Part shown: positions 4,799 through 5,277 of the stretch, in pieces
Layout of the letters: each line of letters starts with the position of its first letter
Numbering within the stretch: position 1 is the stretch's first letter
Origin: Thermoleophilia bacterium
Lineage (GTDB): Bacteria; Actinomycetota; Thermoleophilia; RBG-16-64-13
Direction of reading: 5' to 3'
Length of the DNA: 5,277 nucleotides
Assembly: GCA_016929985.1 (NCBI GenBank)
Contig: JAFGIH010000444.1
Location: 1 to 5,277 of the forward strand
The notes under the pieces: model-generated
The model's input: the letters and a program-made list of their open reading frames with translations, nothing else
Told to the model about the DNA's origin: nothing
Database searches by the model: none
Translations under genes and position numbers: made by a program

Positions 4799-5277
4799 AT
4801 GAACCAGCAGGCACTGACCGAGCCGGTCGCTAAAGAGATCCGCATGCTTGTCCCGGTTGCCAAGGAGGCCGGTCCTCCGCGGCGGCAGATCACTCTGGGG
4901 GTCGTGCTCGAGCCCGACATTGAGGACCTGCAGGGCGATGTCATAGACGCCGAGGACATCGAGCTAACGGCCCACGAGTGGATGATGAGCTCGCAGGCCG
5001 CCGGTGCTATGCACGCAACCGTGGTCAAGGGGGCCAAGGTGGTCGAGAGCTACCTCGCACCTTGTGACTTCGAGGTCGAGACCGCCGATGGCCCGGAGAA
5101 GGTTCTCAAGGGTTCCTGGGTGCTCGCCGTCAAGTGGCCCGACGAGGAGTGGCAGCGGATCGAGAAGGGCGAGTACACCGGCTATTCCGTAGGCGGACAG
5201 GGGGTGCGCATCCCCCTCGAAGAGGCCATCCAGAAGGACAAAGGTTGGGTCGGCGGTCCCAATGCTGGGTGGCGCAG
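4799..5277 (+). CDS. XkdF-like phage prohead protease (3' truncated by window edge), carrying the KGW-GPNA-W motif
   Basis: 159 complete codons are visible and the frame is still open at the end. The pattern matches the XkdF group of putative phage serine proteases, which process head proteins during capsid maturation. Landmarks are ITLGVVLEPDIEDLQGDVID (residues 31-50), AHEWMM (58-63), AMH with H72, KVVESYL (80-86), LKGSWVLAVKWPDEEWQRI (103-121), then GEYTGYSVGG (124-133). By comparison with related prohead proteases, H72 and S130 are candidate catalytic residues. After the protease core the protein goes straight into KDKGWVGGPNAGWR (146-159), so it has a C-terminal extension whose nature lies outside the window. 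ATG 4799 is chosen because of the GGAGGT site 8 bases upstream. XkdF identity is fairly secure; catalytic residues are inferred. Confidence 0.8.
   Translation, partial: MNQQALTEPVAKEIRMLVPVAKEAGPPRRQITLGVVLEPDIEDLQGDVIDAEDIELTAHEWMMSSQAAGAMHATVVKGAKVVESYLAPCDFEVETADGPEKVLKGSWVLAVKWPDEEWQRIEKGEYTGYSVGGQGVRIPLEEAIQKDKGWVGGPNAGWR
5234..5275 (+). repeat. KGW-GPNA-W linker motif, copy 3 (in the XkdF-like protease)
   Basis: Residues 146-159 read KDKGWVGGPNAGWR, with the window ending two bases later. The motif again follows a short helical lead-in (PLEEAIQ) and comes directly after the conserved protease core. It matches the other two copies at K, KGW, GPNA and W. What follows it cannot be seen. 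Confidence 0.82.

Noticed and set aside
4690..5037. Minus-strand frame spanning the spacer and the start of the protease gene
   Set aside because: The overlapping + strand frame has GGAGGT and a clear XkdF-like pattern; the minus-strand product has no recognisable features.
2912..5275. Recent DNA duplication as the source of the three KGW-GPNA-W motifs
   Set aside because: The copies use different codons at many shared residues and the similarity stops at the motif edges, so this is protein-level conservation or an old spread, not a fresh DNA repeat.

Overview
This window is the head-assembly part of a tailed-phage or prophage late region, all on the + strand. It runs portal protein, MuF-type head morphogenesis protein, a small cysteine-rich virion-type protein, and an XkdF-like prohead protease. 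The DNA is GC-rich and tightly packed, with overlaps or 1-base gaps and clear Shine-Dalgarno sites. The portal/MuF/XkdF order is typical of siphoviruses and prophages of the PBSX type. The window holds no host gene, integrase or tRNA, so I can only say the host is a bacterium with high-GC DNA; I cannot name a phylum.

Layout: bases 1-933 are the C-terminal 310 residues of the portal protein. Bases 914-3721 are a very large MuF protein (935 aa). It has an N-terminal helical region, two tandem GNAT-like repeats, the MuF core, a short linker, and a C-terminal domain with a zinc-metallopeptidase signature (HEMGH, then a downstream E-rich motif). Bases 3723-4499 are a two-part protein with a cysteine-rich N-terminal domain and a C-terminal GNAT-like domain. 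A 57-aa acidic protein (4496-4669) overlaps its stop by ATGA. A 129-base spacer with inverted repeats follows, and then an XkdF-like protease (4799 to beyond the window end) with its own strong ribosome binding site.

The most notable feature is a 14-15 residue peptide motif, K-x-K-G-W-x-x-G-P-N-A-x-W-(x)-R. It appears in three genes: the MuF protein (residues 667-681), the cysteine-rich/GNAT protein (94-108) and the protease (146-159, at the window edge). In each case it follows a phage structural or processing domain. In the two complete cases it precedes an effector-like domain. Codons differ between copies, so the motif is conserved as protein, not as a recent DNA duplication. My inference is that this is a phage system for loading effector domains (a metallopeptidase, a GNAT-like domain and perhaps a third beyond the edge) into the capsid on structural carriers. 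The shared linker may be a processing, docking or sorting signal, possibly for the neighbouring protease. The domain calls rest on motif recognition by eye, and the system-level reading is a hypothesis.
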